From contig JANBVO010000046.1 in assembly GCA_030052745.1 (NCBI GenBank), forward strand, positions 62,001-126,000: DNA of 64,000 bases, read 5' to 3'. Positions 1 through 11,342 of the stretch are shown here, piece by piece. Source of the stretch: Pleurostoma richardsiae (lineage: Eukaryota; Ascomycota; Sordariomycetes; Calosphaeriales; Pleurostomataceae). The notes under the pieces were generated by a model, which saw only the letters and a list, made by a program, of their open reading frames with translations, had not been told where the DNA came from and searched no databases. A program made the translations under genes and the position numbers. Position 1 is the stretch's first letter. Each line of letters begins with the position of its first letter.

Positions 1-76
1 TAGGCAGGGGTTTAGACGTGAGGTATGAGACAGTATAGAAATGACACGAGATATATAACGAAATGCTTGTACGTAC

Positions 77-461
77 TCCCCGCTGAAACGGATATGCCCG
101 CGCCTGCAACCACGACGATCTTCTTCTTCTTGCGCAGGACGGACAGCAGCCGGTCGAGGCGCGCCTCGGCGGCCCGGTCGCGGTCCTCCTCCAGGTCGAG
201 ATGCTCCGTGGTCCTCGGCTTGCGCGCGGCGATCCGCCGCCTCTTCGCGGGCGGGGGACCATCGGTCCTCACGCAAATCTCGTCCGAGGGGTCGCCGAGC
301 TTGATGGGCGACGCGCTGCCGGACTGCACGGTAGTTGAGCTGGGCGATGGGTAGCGGAGGTGCGACGCGTCAGGCAGGAGGCAGGGGGGTGGAGGGGTGG
401 GCGACTTCGACAGGACCGAGAGAGGCGACGAGGGCGACGAAGGCTGCGCGAGAGCGTCCAT
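77..461 (-). CDS. hst4: Sir2-family NAD-dependent deacetylase, Hst3/Hst4 type (first exon, truncated by window edge)
   Basis: This is the first coding exon of a class I sirtuin. The ATG is at 461 and the exon codes for 128 residues plus one base. It has a Ser/Pro-rich start, a basic stretch (AKRRR) and then a short helix leading into IVVVAGAGISVSAG at about residues 115-128, the NAD-binding GAGIS motif. The exon ends at 77, before a GTACGT donor at 76-71. The leftover A would complete the Ile that normally follows SAG in this family (SAGIPDFRS), which supports the splice. The acceptor and the rest of the catalytic core lie beyond the left edge. A long N-terminal extension with a Lys-rich segment before GAGIS is typical of Hst3/Hst4, which remove acetyl from histone H3 Lys56 and protect genome stability. 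Family assignment is firm; the Hst3/Hst4 subtype is inferred from a short fragment. It is divergent from med16. Confidence 0.8.
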
Positions 462-2352
462 TGTGGTTGATGAGGTCTGAAGCGCTGTCGCAGAGAGCTG
501 GAGGTCCTTGTTCCGGAAGGAAGGCAGAGGTGAGAGGCGAGGAGAGGAGGGAAGGGAAAAGGAAACCGGCAGGGGAACAGTTTGCTTTCTTTCTAGACCA
601 TGACTTTTGACAGATTCGCTATTGTTCGTTCTGGGGCATTGTTCCGCGTCACCGGGTGGCAGGGCGCGTTACTGTGGGCAGACAATTGCTCGGGTCTCTT
701 TTGTGTCTTTTTTCTTCTTGATGGTGAGGTTGGAGTTGACCAGCAAAGTCAGTCAGGGCGGCGGCACGGAATGGGCGAGGGAGGCGTAAGTAAAGTGAGG
801 TCGATTACGGGGGAGCAGACGCAGAAATGCGGCTGGGAACTGGGACAGCCACCGGGGGCTCCGCTTATTTCGCTGGAGCCGACGAGTACTGTGGCCGCGG
901 GTTCCTCGTCGGATTCCTTTCTTCTCGAGTCGCCCGTCTCTCTTCTCTCCTCTTATTATTGTCAGCAGTCGGTCGGCCACTAATCGTTCCATCATTCCTT
1001 CTTTGTCCTTGCGCCGTTTCGCGGGCGGGTTTCCTCGCCGCCCGCCTCGACCCAGTCTGGTGATCCCGGCTCCAGCAACGGGGATGGGGATCCCACTTAC
1101 ACCTCTACCCCCCCCGAGATTGTGGTTTTTTAATTTTCTCTTCACTCTCGTCTCTCTTTTGGTTTCTGTCTTTCCACGTCACTCACAGCAACTCTGGATA
1201 CACCCCCGAATAGGAAACAGTTGCCGGCATCGAACTGTTGGTGAGCTCTTATTGCCGACAATTTATTGACTCGTGGCTCTTAGAAGTAAGTTATAAACGA
1301 TTTGGGCTCTAATTACGTGCCTCTTCCCGTGAATCCTGCCCGAATAAATCGGACAGCCTTGCCATCCCGGAGCTTGTGGTTGCGAGCTTGAGCACCCAAG
1401 AATGGCGTTGTCTCGCCGCTCTGCCTCGCCTCACCGCCAGAGGGTTTTCTACTATGGTACTATGGTAGAGAAGACAACTTGGTTTACCTGGGTTAAGCCT
1501 TTGTTTGATCGAGTCTGGAAATATAATCAGATCGTAGTATTCCATCAGAAGAAGAGACCATTTTCATTAATTGACCATAACGAGAATTGTCTGAACAGAT
1601 TCTCTGTGCTCTTAACGCTCAATGTCACTTGCCGATGTCTCGCGCCTCACTTTGTCGGTGGCCTGTGACTTGGCGACTTCCCGTTGCTCGGAAACTTGGG
1701 GGAGCGGCAGGGGTGCATCTGTCTTAAGTGGGCCCCACATTCGTCATGTACCCACGCATCCGCATCCACGCAGGGCTGTTGTGTTCATGCACGCGCGCAA
1801 GCCACATCTGGGAATTTCCCCATCCTTTTGTGTGCCCCTCAGCTTTTTTCAGCCGGGGCTGATCCCCTTTACTATGTAGAGTCCCCGACTCTTGCCTTAT
1901 GTAAGCCGGTGTGAACGTACCTGCGCTTTCTTTACATAATTCCTCTCAAAGCTGTGGCTTGATCTGTGGCTTTCCAGAGTTAGTCATCTCGAGTTATGGC
2001 GCTGTAAACGGTTACCATCAACGTTAGTGCTGTACCTTTACGGCTGGCCAAAGCCTCACTGAAGCTCGCACTTCCCAGAAAAATATCACCGTCTCCTCAT
2101 GGAAGCAGCGCCCATATTGAAAAAAAGTTGCATTCAACATACTGTCCTGATGAAGCCCTTTTAAGGGCTCGCTGCCAGTCGCCTTCGCCCCGCTGCAAGT
2201 CGTGGTGCACGACATATCGCGCCCGCAGGGCGGCCCAGCTCAGTCCGACAGGCGACGTCCAAGAGAACTTGAAGCCAGGCCAGTGACGGCTGAATATCCA
2301 GCATCACAAATCAGTACAAACCCACATCGCCAAATTTCAGGTCAAGGTCTCC
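462..2352. other. Divergent intergenic region (sirtuin / med16)
   Basis: This 1.9 kb gap holds the promoters and leaders of two divergent genes. All open frames here are short and none shows a recognisable domain. No tRNA or repeat was seen. Confidence 0.6.
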
Positions 2353-5300
2353 ATGACGGCCGACAAGATGCCGCTCATGCTCGACGACTCCATGAGCGCC
2401 ATGAACGGCGCCATGTCCGTCGACCTGGAGGACGTCGACCTCTTCGGCGACCCCGTCGACATCAGCATCCAGGCGCGGCCCCCCAGCAAGCAACTGCAGC
2501 AGCGCATGGACGAGCTGAGGAGCCGCGGCTGCTGCCAGTAAGTCACGGGTCATGTCCAGCGAAATGATCGCTTGCTAACGATGTCTCACAGGAGCATCGC
2601 CTGGTCGAAGCAGGGCACAATAGCTTCCATAGCCCCTGACGGTCGCAGCCTCGAGCTGCGCTTTCTCCGCGCCCACCCATCCAACGGCAACTGGGACCTG
2701 AGCCAGCCCAGTCAGTGCGGCACCGAGGTCTTTGTGGTGCCCACCCTTGCGGACGGCCCCATTGTGCACCTGGCCTGGGCTAGCACGGGGAGCCCTGAGC
2801 TGGCAGTCATCGATGCCTTTGGCCGCGTCTGCATCGTCACCTTCACCGTGAACCTGAACCGTCCGTACCTAGTCAGGAAGTGGGATGGCGATGCTGTCGA
2901 CGACCTGAACACTGTTGTCGGCTGCTACTGGCTGCCCCTCATGCCTCAAACCAAGGGCGTGAGCAAGGTAAGTCTCCTTCCCTAGTGCGACGGCTCTCCA
3001 GCAGATGTCTAACATTTCTTCGCCAGTATAATGTCATTCAGGGGCCAGCTGTCCGGGAGGGCAATAACTATCGGTATGAACAAACATTCTGCCATGCTTT
3101 CCCACCGTTCCACCCGAATGTCAACAAGAGCGCCTTGCTATGTATTACCGCCAGTGGTTTCATGAAGCTGTTCTATGTCCAAAACAACAACAAGGTCGAG
3201 GAGACCCAGCTAGAACTAGAGAGCATTACTACCTCAGATGATCTCGTCACACATGCATCAATATGCTCGGACAGGAGTAAGTGATTCAATTTCGAGTCTA
3301 CCCGCTTGACATATCAAGTCTAACAACGATCACAGCCTTCCTCATGATGGCATTCGCGACTGCATCAAAACAGTTGAGAGTCGTCCGAGCCAACATCCAC
3401 TGGGGAACTCCGCAGACGGATAAGCAGGTTCCGCCTGGAAGCAACCCTCTGAGTCCGTCACTGAAGGAGAAGCACGTCGCCGTAACCAGCTGGTTTCAAC
3501 ACGACACCAGCGAGTCGCATCTTGATGTCTCGATGGCGCAGCTTTCCCACCTGGAGGTCATACCCTCGATCCTTGAGAATTCCGGCCAGCCCATCGCACT
3601 ACCTGTTGTTCTCGCTGTTCGGTCATATGTGCCTGGACTAAGTTCGCCATTTAATCACGAGAGTCAGAGCATCATTGATCGGTGGGAGGTGCTAGATGAG
3701 CAGCCTCAAGCTCTGCACCCTGCTTTCGAGCAGCTTGGCTCTCGTACAGGGTCAGGATCAGCACCGGTATGTGTTCCGCCTTGCCGCGCGTTTCATGGCT
3801 GACACGTTGCAGGCTGTCAGCCGATTACGAAGGCTTGAGTCTGTCGTCATCCACAAGATCATCATATCTGTACATACGATCCACTACGGTAGGGTCATTT
3901 GCCTCACTTTTAGTGACGGCAGTGTCCAGCATAGGGACCGGCAAACCATGAACGAAATCTACAACGAGACCGACATGACTAGGGTCATGATGCCTGGCCA
4001 GGTTGGCTTCCAATTCCAGGAGGAGACACCTTGTATGGTTCCCTCGCTCTGTTTATCCCAGGGCCCCATTAATTCGTGGTACATTAGGTCTCCAGGTGGC
4101 TTACTCTCCGACGAACTGCTCCTTTGTACAGCTATGTGAAGACGGAAAACTGAAATGGAACGGACTCCGATTTCCCACAGAGGAAATCGGCTCATCGATG
4201 CAAGACCGTATGTGCTCCTATCGTCTCCTGGAAGGTGCTGCTGCTAAAGGATTGTAGCACAATACGCGGCTGTTGTAGCGGCTTTAACTGTCTCCATCAC
4301 GACAGCCTGCGTGCAACAGAGCAATTTCGACGACCTCCTGGCAGCTGCCCGCCCTTTCACCGAGAAACCTCGTATGTATCCTGAGCCCCGCCTCCTTTTC
4401 AGTTACTCATTCCCGTAGGATTCGCATCAGATCTCGTCATGGAGATGGTCCGCTCTCTAAGGATGAGCGTGGACTACTCCGAAGAAGCCCATCATGATGG
4501 TTTGGTTAGGAACGTCCAGATGCAGATGTGCTTCAGTGTCATGAACCATCTCGGCTTCAAGGGAGAGTTCCACCCCCGGTCGTTTGGAAGCAAGTTCGCA
4601 AGGCTTGCCTTGGATGTCCGGAATATAGTGATTCTGATCACAATTGCGAGCAACACGCCGTTAAATCTTAAGGAGAAACTGAGTCCCCTAGATGAGCCAG
4701 GTAAGCATTCCCCGGTAGAAATCCCTTACCTTTCCCTGGACGATCGTGAAGAGGAAACTCATCCTTTCTATCACAGAGGTTGTCGATGCGCTTGCAGGAT
4801 GCGCCAAATGGGCCCTGGATCTGCTGTCCTGGTTGTCAGATTGCCTGTTCAACCTCCTTGATGATCCCAAGTTCATGTCACTTCTTCATCCCCACCGCTT
4901 CGCCGAGATGACGGCTTATCTCCAGTCTAAGAACGACGTGTCACTGCACCTCCTTCTGTGCTCTTCGACCCGGGGATTCTTATCCGCATCATGTCGCCGT
5001 CTGCAACATCTAGAATCCCTGAGCAATCGTGCGATCCAGTATTACGAGAACAAGGCCGCCATGCAGAACGCGACGAACCCCGGGCACGCGGCAACGCACA
5101 CGACCTCCACGCTGCACAACGCGTACATCAAGATGCAGCGCTACACGGCGGCGTCGCTCATCAAGGTCCAGGAGTTCGAGAAGCTGCTCAACGTGCTCGC
5201 CGGCGACATCCGCAGCGCGTACCAGACGTCGCTCGCCAGCCTGAGCCAGCGGCAGCCCCAGCAGCAGGGCGGCAAGCCGGGGCAGAACGAGGCGGCGGCC

Positions 5301-5792
5301 AAGCGGGCCCAGATGCACTGCGAGCTGAACCTGATGCTGGCGAGCAGCCCGCCCAACAGCTTCCTCCCCGTCATCAACAAGTTCTTCCACTCGGAGCTCA
5401 AGGCGTTCCGGCGGTCGGCCGACCCGGCGCGGCTCTTCTTCGCGGACTTTGGCCTGCTGGAGGTGGAGGACGACCGCAGGAGCCTGGCGGCGCGGCGGGC
5501 GGCGCGGCGGCACGTGGACATCTTCAAGCGCGTGGAGCTGGCGGCGCCCGGGCCCGAGCAGCGGGAGGCGCTGCGGGCGCGGAACGACAAGGCGGGCAGG
5601 CACCCGCAGGGGTTCGACAACGAGTCGCGCGAGCAGCCGCCGAGGCTGTGGAGGCGGTGCGTGAGGTGCGCGTCGGTCATGGAGGACGCGAACGGGACGA
5701 GGCCCGGGTTCAACTTCGTGCTGGCGCAGCAGCGGAAGTGCTCGTGCGGGGGCAACTGGGGTCTGCTGCCTAGGTGGTCGTTGGTGAGTTGA
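2353..5792 (+). CDS. med16: Mediator complex subunit 16 (Med16/Sin4)
   Basis: Med16 belongs to the Mediator tail, which carries signals from gene-specific activators to RNA polymerase II in the nucleus. Nine exons join in phase: 2353-2537, 2592-2967, 3027-3276, 3336-3766, 3813-4032, 4088-4207, 4258-4371, 4419-4700, 4777-5792, giving 997 residues, a usual fungal length. The N-terminal half has WD-like beta segments (SIAWSKQGTIASIAPDGRSL, then PIVHLAWASTGSPELAVIDA), and the second half is helical, as in this family. The C-terminus has a CVRC pair and a CSC pair at about residues 954-957 and 981-983, a possible zinc ribbon. The start is the first ATG in frame; the acidic segment DLEDVDLFGD follows it. 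The last exon (5000-5790) is much more GC-rich than the earlier ones, so it casts long shadow frames on both strands. Identification rests on overall pattern and conserved segments, not on a search. Confidence 0.88.
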
Positions 5793-7512
5793 GGTCTCTG
5801 TTCATGGATTGATACGCAGTAAAGGGATATGGGCTAGGGAGGAGTGATATCGAAGGCCTCCATCCTGTCGCTTCGCAGTAAGTGTTTGATGGAGTTGGAT
5901 TGTGCTTTCAGGTGTTGGTGGTGGTAGAATGATGCTATTCCGATGACCTGGTTTGATGAAGCCTCAAGCGATGTCTGTGATACATAATCTATGAGGTGCC
6001 AGTCCCAAAGCGCCACTTCACTCTTCGTCGATGTGTACCGTTGTATGAGTCTATCCATAAAGCTTGATATTAATTACGTCTACTCTCCAAGAGAGTGGGA
6101 CTACTTGTTGATCACGAATAGTACGCTGGCGATACTGCCGCCCATCTTGAAAAGCACAGCGTGGTTGCGCTGAACAATATCCTCAGAAGAGAGGGCCATG
6201 GGAGCACGGGGTGGTTACATGGGAGAGGGGCGTTGTTGAGTTGCTGGGCTACTCGACCTCTACATCCGGTGTCTCGCTTGACCTTCACTTAACAACCAAA
6301 TCAGGCCCTAATGTGAGTGTCTGTGGTGGCGGGTGCCGAACACACTCCAGATCAAGTCCGGACACGTGGAGGAGCTGGTATGGGATGTGAACGTGGCCGA
6401 TCGGAGGACAACAATGACAGACAAGACGCGAGTTCAACTCCCGCACCGGAGAAAAACACCGTACAGGCTGGTTTTTCGGCGCCGACCTCCCCCCCGAAAT
6501 GGTGAAGCGTGCGAAGTTTTTGCTTTCCTTTCCATTTTTCCCTATCGTATTCTTCTTTTGCCCTTTTCCGTCCTGTCTTTGGTTTTCTCTTGGACTCACC
6601 GTGGTGGCCGGGAGCCAGTTGTTGGGTGAAGAGAGATACCTTCTTCTGCTGGCTGTCCACCTCGTGGCCACTCGCTGGGAGACTCAAACATCACCTTTGC
6701 CTCGCAGCATTGTATTGACCTTGCCAATGTCACGATTTTCCATCCTGCAGCGAGTACGGTGTTTTCAACAACGCCTAGAGTTCACAGCCAGCGCCATCCC
6801 CTAAATTCCCACCAAATCCCTGACACCGGGATGCCGTTGGTCTCTACATCGCTGCAATCATTACGACGAGGCTCGCCAACGTCCCGCAGCCCGGCGGACG
6901 AGCAGCCGGTCTTCTGCGGAGTTCCGCTCGGTGGCCGACGGTTGAGAGGCCCGGATTTATACCCTCCGGCTTTATGATCAGCTGACGGGCGCAGTTCCCT
7001 CCGGGGAGACAATCGTTTGTCAGCTCGAATGACCCTCTCATCGAGCGTGAGGAGATGATCATCCGAGCAGTTGTCTCGTTTGTAACCTCCCTTTGCAACC
7101 CCTACTCGAGTCGGCGATGGAAGCGCCTCTGCATGGAGAGCAGGGCAGTGATTGGCGGAGGCCGAGTAGTAGCTCGTATTCGAGAGCGAATAAGACGCTA
7201 CGAGTATTCTCTGAGGGTTTCACAGCAGTTGTCCCGGTTTGTGTGCTCTCGAGCTCATCGGCGATGAACGCTGCCTGCAGGGCATCGTATCACAGCAGAC
7301 GTAGGAGGGATGAACCAGTCATACCTCCGAGGACTGTTACCTCCGGTTGACCCAGCACTGTGGAACGTGATAGTCACTTGCGGCGAGGCAGCATAAAACA
7401 CACCCAGTAACTCCTGACCTTGAGCCTTATCCTGCCATCATGTCAATGTACTCGCCTTTGCCGGAAGGCACATTCAGCAGCCTAGAGTGAATCGTGTATC
7501 AGAGATACAGTC
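5793..7512. other. Intergenic region without a supported gene
   Basis: The 1.7 kb between med16 and the NTF2-MDR gene has only short frames without domains. A TATA-like gcataaaaca lies at 7391-7400, about 115 bp upstream of the next ATG, and may belong to its promoter. Confidence 0.55.
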
Positions 7513-8940
7513 ATGGACGCCGCCAATCTCCACCCCACAGTAAAGACTCTACTCCAAGCCATCAACAACAAGGACAGCTCTGCCTTTGCCAGTGCATTCG
7601 CCGCGAACGCCGTTCTCGTCGACGAGTCCTTCTCGTACACCTCCAGCAAGGCCATCCGCGACTTCGCGGCAGACTCACTGGTCCGGCCCAACGCCCAGGT
7701 CCTCCAGATCCTTGAGTCTGTCCCTCTCGACGCCGATGGCTTAACGCACCTGAAGGTCCTCATGGACGGCGACTACGCCGAGGAATATGGCATCACAGAG
7801 CCTTTTCCCCTGTGGCTGCACATCTCACTCCAAACTGCCCCTTCCGCAGCGAACGAGCAGAAGATCTCGCGCCTACGCATCGATATCTACGCCCCCGGCA
7901 CGCCTATGATGCGGGCCGTTTGGGCCGCGGCGGGCAAGACCCGGGAGGACGACCCGCTCGCCGCACTGCGGTGCGACGTCCTTCCCGTGCCCGACCCCCC
8001 GGACGAGACCTGGGTGCGCATCAAGATGCTGGCGTCGTCGCTCAACCACCACGACGTTTTCACCCTGCGCGGCATCGTCGTGGCGGGTGGCACGTACCCG
8101 CTGACTCTCGGCAACGAGGGCGTCGGCGTGCTGGACGACGGGACGGAGGTGCTGGTCTACCCAGTCATGAGCCCCGCCACCTCATCGCCGTCCGGCCCCA
8201 CGCCCGCCGCCGACGAGTACGATATCACGCTCGACCCGGAGCGGCACGTCTTCGGCGAGCGCACGCAGGGGCTGATGTCCGAGTACGCGGTCATCCCGCG
8301 GGCGAACCTGGTACCTAAGCCGGCGGGGATGCCGACGCGGACGGCGGCCGTCATGGGCGTGGCGTGGCTGACGGCGTACCGGATGCTATTCGCGCGGTCG
8401 GGGCTGCGGCGCGGGCAGACGATGCTGGTGCAGGGGGCGGCAGGCGGGGTGGCCACGGCGCTGGTGCAGCTGGGCGCCGCGGCGGGGATGCGGGTGTGGG
8501 CGACGGGGAGGACGGAGGCGAAGCGGGCGCTGGCGGGGCGGCTGGGGGCGAGCAGGGTGTTCGCGCCGGGGGAGGAGGTGCCGGCCGGGGAGGCGGCGGC
8601 GGTGTTCAACCTCAGCGGGGGGGCGACGTTCGAGGAAGCGCTGAGGGTGGTGCGCAACGGGGGGACGGTGGTGTGCTGCGCGATCCATGGGGGCGCGGAA
8701 GTGAAGATGAGGGTCATGGACTTGTTCATGCGGGGGATCACAGTCACGGGGAGCTACATGGGGACGAGGGAGGAGTTCGAGTCGCTGCTGGAGTTTGTGG
8801 CTCGGCACGGGATTGAGCCTGTGGTTGACTCTGTTGTTGGATTAGATGGGGTCGGGAAGGCGGTTGAGAGGATGGTTGCTGGGGATGTGAAGGGCAAGAT
8901 TGTTGTCTCGATCGCTGAGGATGCTGTTAACAAGGAGTAG
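7513..8940 (+). CDS. NTF2/SnoaL-like domain fused to a zinc-type alcohol dehydrogenase-like MDR oxidoreductase
   Basis: A single uninterrupted frame of 475 residues with two parts. Residues 1 to about 130 look like an NTF2/SnoaL-like cone fold: two helices (HPTVKTLLQAINNKDSSAFA), a short strand with VLVDES, then strands ending at ISRLRIDIYAPG. From about residue 140 to the end it is a medium-chain dehydrogenase/reductase: a GroES-like part with SSLNHHDVFTLRGI and the Rossmann fold with VQGAAGGVATALVQLGAAAG near residues 305-325 for NAD(P)H binding, closing with GKIVVSIAED. No structural zinc Cys cluster is seen, which fits the YogA/quinone-reductase side of the family. The substrate is unknown. 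MDRs of this group reduce enones, quinones or alcohols; SnoaL-like domains often bind small hydrophobic molecules. The ATG at 7513 opens the NTF2 part, so the fusion is encoded in one exon with no frameshift. It stands alone between long non-coding stretches. Confidence 0.85.
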   Translation: MDAANLHPTVKTLLQAINNKDSSAFASAFAANAVLVDESFSYTSSKAIRDFAADSLVRPNAQVLQILESVPLDADGLTHLKVLMDGDYAEEYGITEPFPLWLHISLQTAPSAANEQKISRLRIDIYAPGTPMMRAVWAAAGKTREDDPLAALRCDVLPVPDPPDETWVRIKMLASSLNHHDVFTLRGIVVAGGTYPLTLGNEGVGVLDDGTEVLVYPVMSPATSSPSGPTPAADEYDITLDPERHVFGERTQGLMSEYAVIPRANLVPKPAGMPTRTAAVMGVAWLTAYRMLFARSGLRRGQTMLVQGAAGGVATALVQLGAAAGMRVWATGRTEAKRALAGRLGASRVFAPGEEVPAGEAAAVFNLSGGATFEEALRVVRNGGTVVCCAIHGGAEVKMRVMDLFMRGITVTGSYMGTREEFESLLEFVARHGIEPVVDSVVGLDGVGKAVERMVAGDVKGKIVVSIAEDAVNKE

Positions 8941-11342
8941 GACACGCGAGGATTTCTTGCTGATGGATTGCAGACGCTTGCTGTCCTTTGATTCCTGAAC
9001 TTGGGAACCTACAATGTTTGCTGCTTCAAGTGGAGGCCAACTCTGTCCATCATAGTACTCATGGAATTGTGGCTCTTGTACCGTACCATCTCCAAGCATG
9101 CTGCTTATCGTCGAAGCAAATTGGTGATGGAAAGAATACAGATGCCGTACAGATTGATCGGCGATGGCTCGATATTAGGAGAGAAAATAAAGGAGACATC
9201 CCACCATCCCGCAGTTCTCGCCTGACGTGAGGCTCTTTCCACTTGGGGACGGCATGAACCGGCTGCTATCCGTGACACGAAACAACTTTGTTTCGAAGAT
9301 CAAACCTCTCGGTAACGTCCCGAGACCGGGAGGTAACCAGGCTCTGTAGGAACCAAGACGACCTGTCTTGTCACGGGAGGTAGTTCTTACGGCTCGGCTC
9401 CCAGTTGCACGGTTGGTAGATCTGAGCCAGATGCCTCGTGCGTACCATCGGCAGACGGCCGTGGAGGGCAGAAAAATGAAACAGTACAAGACAGAAAGGC
9501 AGAGAGATGACAGAATGTAGAGCGCGTCACGAGCAGTATTGCCCTAGAGAGCTCTCCCCGTGATTGCCTCTGCTGGCAGAGAGCGCGTTGCTGCCAGTAT
9601 CACAGTCAACCATCAACAACATCCAGATCGTCTCATTCCGCTCGACAGAGCTGGCACTGATAGGGCAAGTGTTCCGAGACGCCATGATGACATGTGGATG
9701 ACTGTAGATGCCGGCAGTGGCTGCTATCTTGAAGATCTTGACGCTGACTGGGCGTTCCAGATGGCGGCCCGGCTGGTGAGGAATGCATGCACGTGCCATG
9801 CCTCTATGGAGCTCGGAGCGGCTCCTTTGGACTCCTCTGGACTCATCTGGATGCAGTGGATGCACCATCGTCAGTATCCGAGACCTGAGGCGCTGGTGGC
9901 TTGCGCATTGTCCCTGAAACTAAACCTCTTTGATTCCCATGGCTCACTTCTCTCCACATTTGTGGAGGGGAGTTTGAAGCGTGTCGTCTGCCTATCACAT
10001 AACACGCAGCAGCCAATCAAGGTACTCCGAAGTACCTTGAGCAAATGCAGCTCTTCTCTCGTCACCGCTGCAGGACGGTTTAATGTTTGCTTCTTGCTTT
10101 GGGGTCTGCATGCAGGATCGGGCGTGCATCTGTTGAAGATTCTCTTCATGTCAAGCAAGCAAAGAGGCGGTCAGCAGCTGGCCATGCCCGCCAAATCTAT
10201 TTATTGCTGTTGGTGACATCGTTAAGGAAAGGGACGGAGAAGGTACCTTTTCTTAGCTAAGCGCCGACGGGCTCCCCTGATCAGAGACCCCTTACCGCCC
10301 CGGCCGGCCGTTAGCTGCCGGTGGCTTGTCGTCAAGTGCCTGGGCGTATCAGAGGGAGAAACAGCATTGGACAGAACATGGCCATCTTCCCGCGCGCCAA
10401 AGAGAAAGGGATTCTTTGTCACCCGTCTATTGATGGATAGTCTCTCTCCCTCTCTCTTTACTCTGATCTGGCCGCCCGGCCTCGTGAGGGGTTCAATGAT
10501 GCGATCATGAAAGAGACAGGCAAGCTTTCCACCTGCCCCGTCTCCCTTTCTCGTCCAATCATCCCTCCTTTCCGTCCCTCGCCGGCCCAGCTGCGAGAAG
10601 ACGCGCTTTGAGGCCCCACTCTGTCTCTTTTAGGAAGCGACGTCGCAACGCATGCAGGGGTGTGGCGCCCGCCGTGAAATTGGCACGTCGACACGAGCTT
10701 GACGAACTGCAGCCTGCAAGGTACGAACCAGAGGCTAAAAGAGCAGCCCCTGCCAGTGCTCCCCACCACTCCCCACCGCGAGGACACGCTACTGGCGCCT
10801 CATTGGCCGTTGAAGAAGCGTACCTACCTTAGCGGGAGCTGCCCCCCCTTCAAGGTAACTTCCCCTTTGGGCTTTCGCGCCTTCCCTCTGCTCCCTTGGA
10901 GTCCCTTTCGCGACTGGCTCGCTCCTGCCCTCGCAATGTTCGCATGCCTCCCTCCTACAACGGTACGGAGCAGAGTACTACCACGTACTACGTGGAGTAC
11001 GTACCTTCTCGTCCACTCACGGCACGTCCATCTCATTTCTGGTCGACCGCGCGAGCCCTTTTCTGCCGTTGCACTCTTCCCTTTCCAAGCATAGGAAGGG
11101 CATCGGCGTAATATTGGCGGTATTGCCAACGAGATGACTTGACCGTCCATCCATTGCCGAACCAGGCCCAATTGCATTGCACCGCATTCTCGCCCTCTCT
11201 CGCTTCTCAATCCGGCTCTTGCAGTGCACATCCATCTATCCATCCATTCATTCTCTTGGCTCCCCGTGTCCAGCCAGCCATTCATCGATCCATCCATCGA
11301 TCCATCCAGGTCTGCCCTGGCCTCTCGTACTAATATTACCCG
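8941..11342. other. Intergenic region and leader of the coiled-coil gene
   Basis: No convincing gene in 2.4 kb. The longest frame (9560-10216 +) has no domain. The right end, with CATC repeats and a palindrome at 10975-11000, probably holds the promoter and 5' leader of the gene starting at 11343. Confidence 0.5.
11228..11308 (+). repeat. CATC/GATC simple repeat in the leader of the coiled-coil gene
   Basis: Imperfect tandem copies of the tetranucleotide catc/gatc (for example catccatcgatccatcc), in two blocks split by about 20 bases. They end some 35 bp before the ATG at 11343, so they are probably in the 5' untranslated region. Confidence 0.8.

Noticed and set aside
4958-5773. 271-residue open frame on the plus strand overlapping the last med16 exon, and a 197-residue minus frame at 5010-5603
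   Set aside because: Both are Ala/Arg/Gly-rich shadows of the very GC-rich Med16 exon; the Med16 frame carries the conserved protein.
6423-6455. tRNA-like T-arm (gcgagttcaactcccgc)
   Set aside because: One mismatch in the T stem and no matching acceptor stem or anticodon arm at the right distance upstream.
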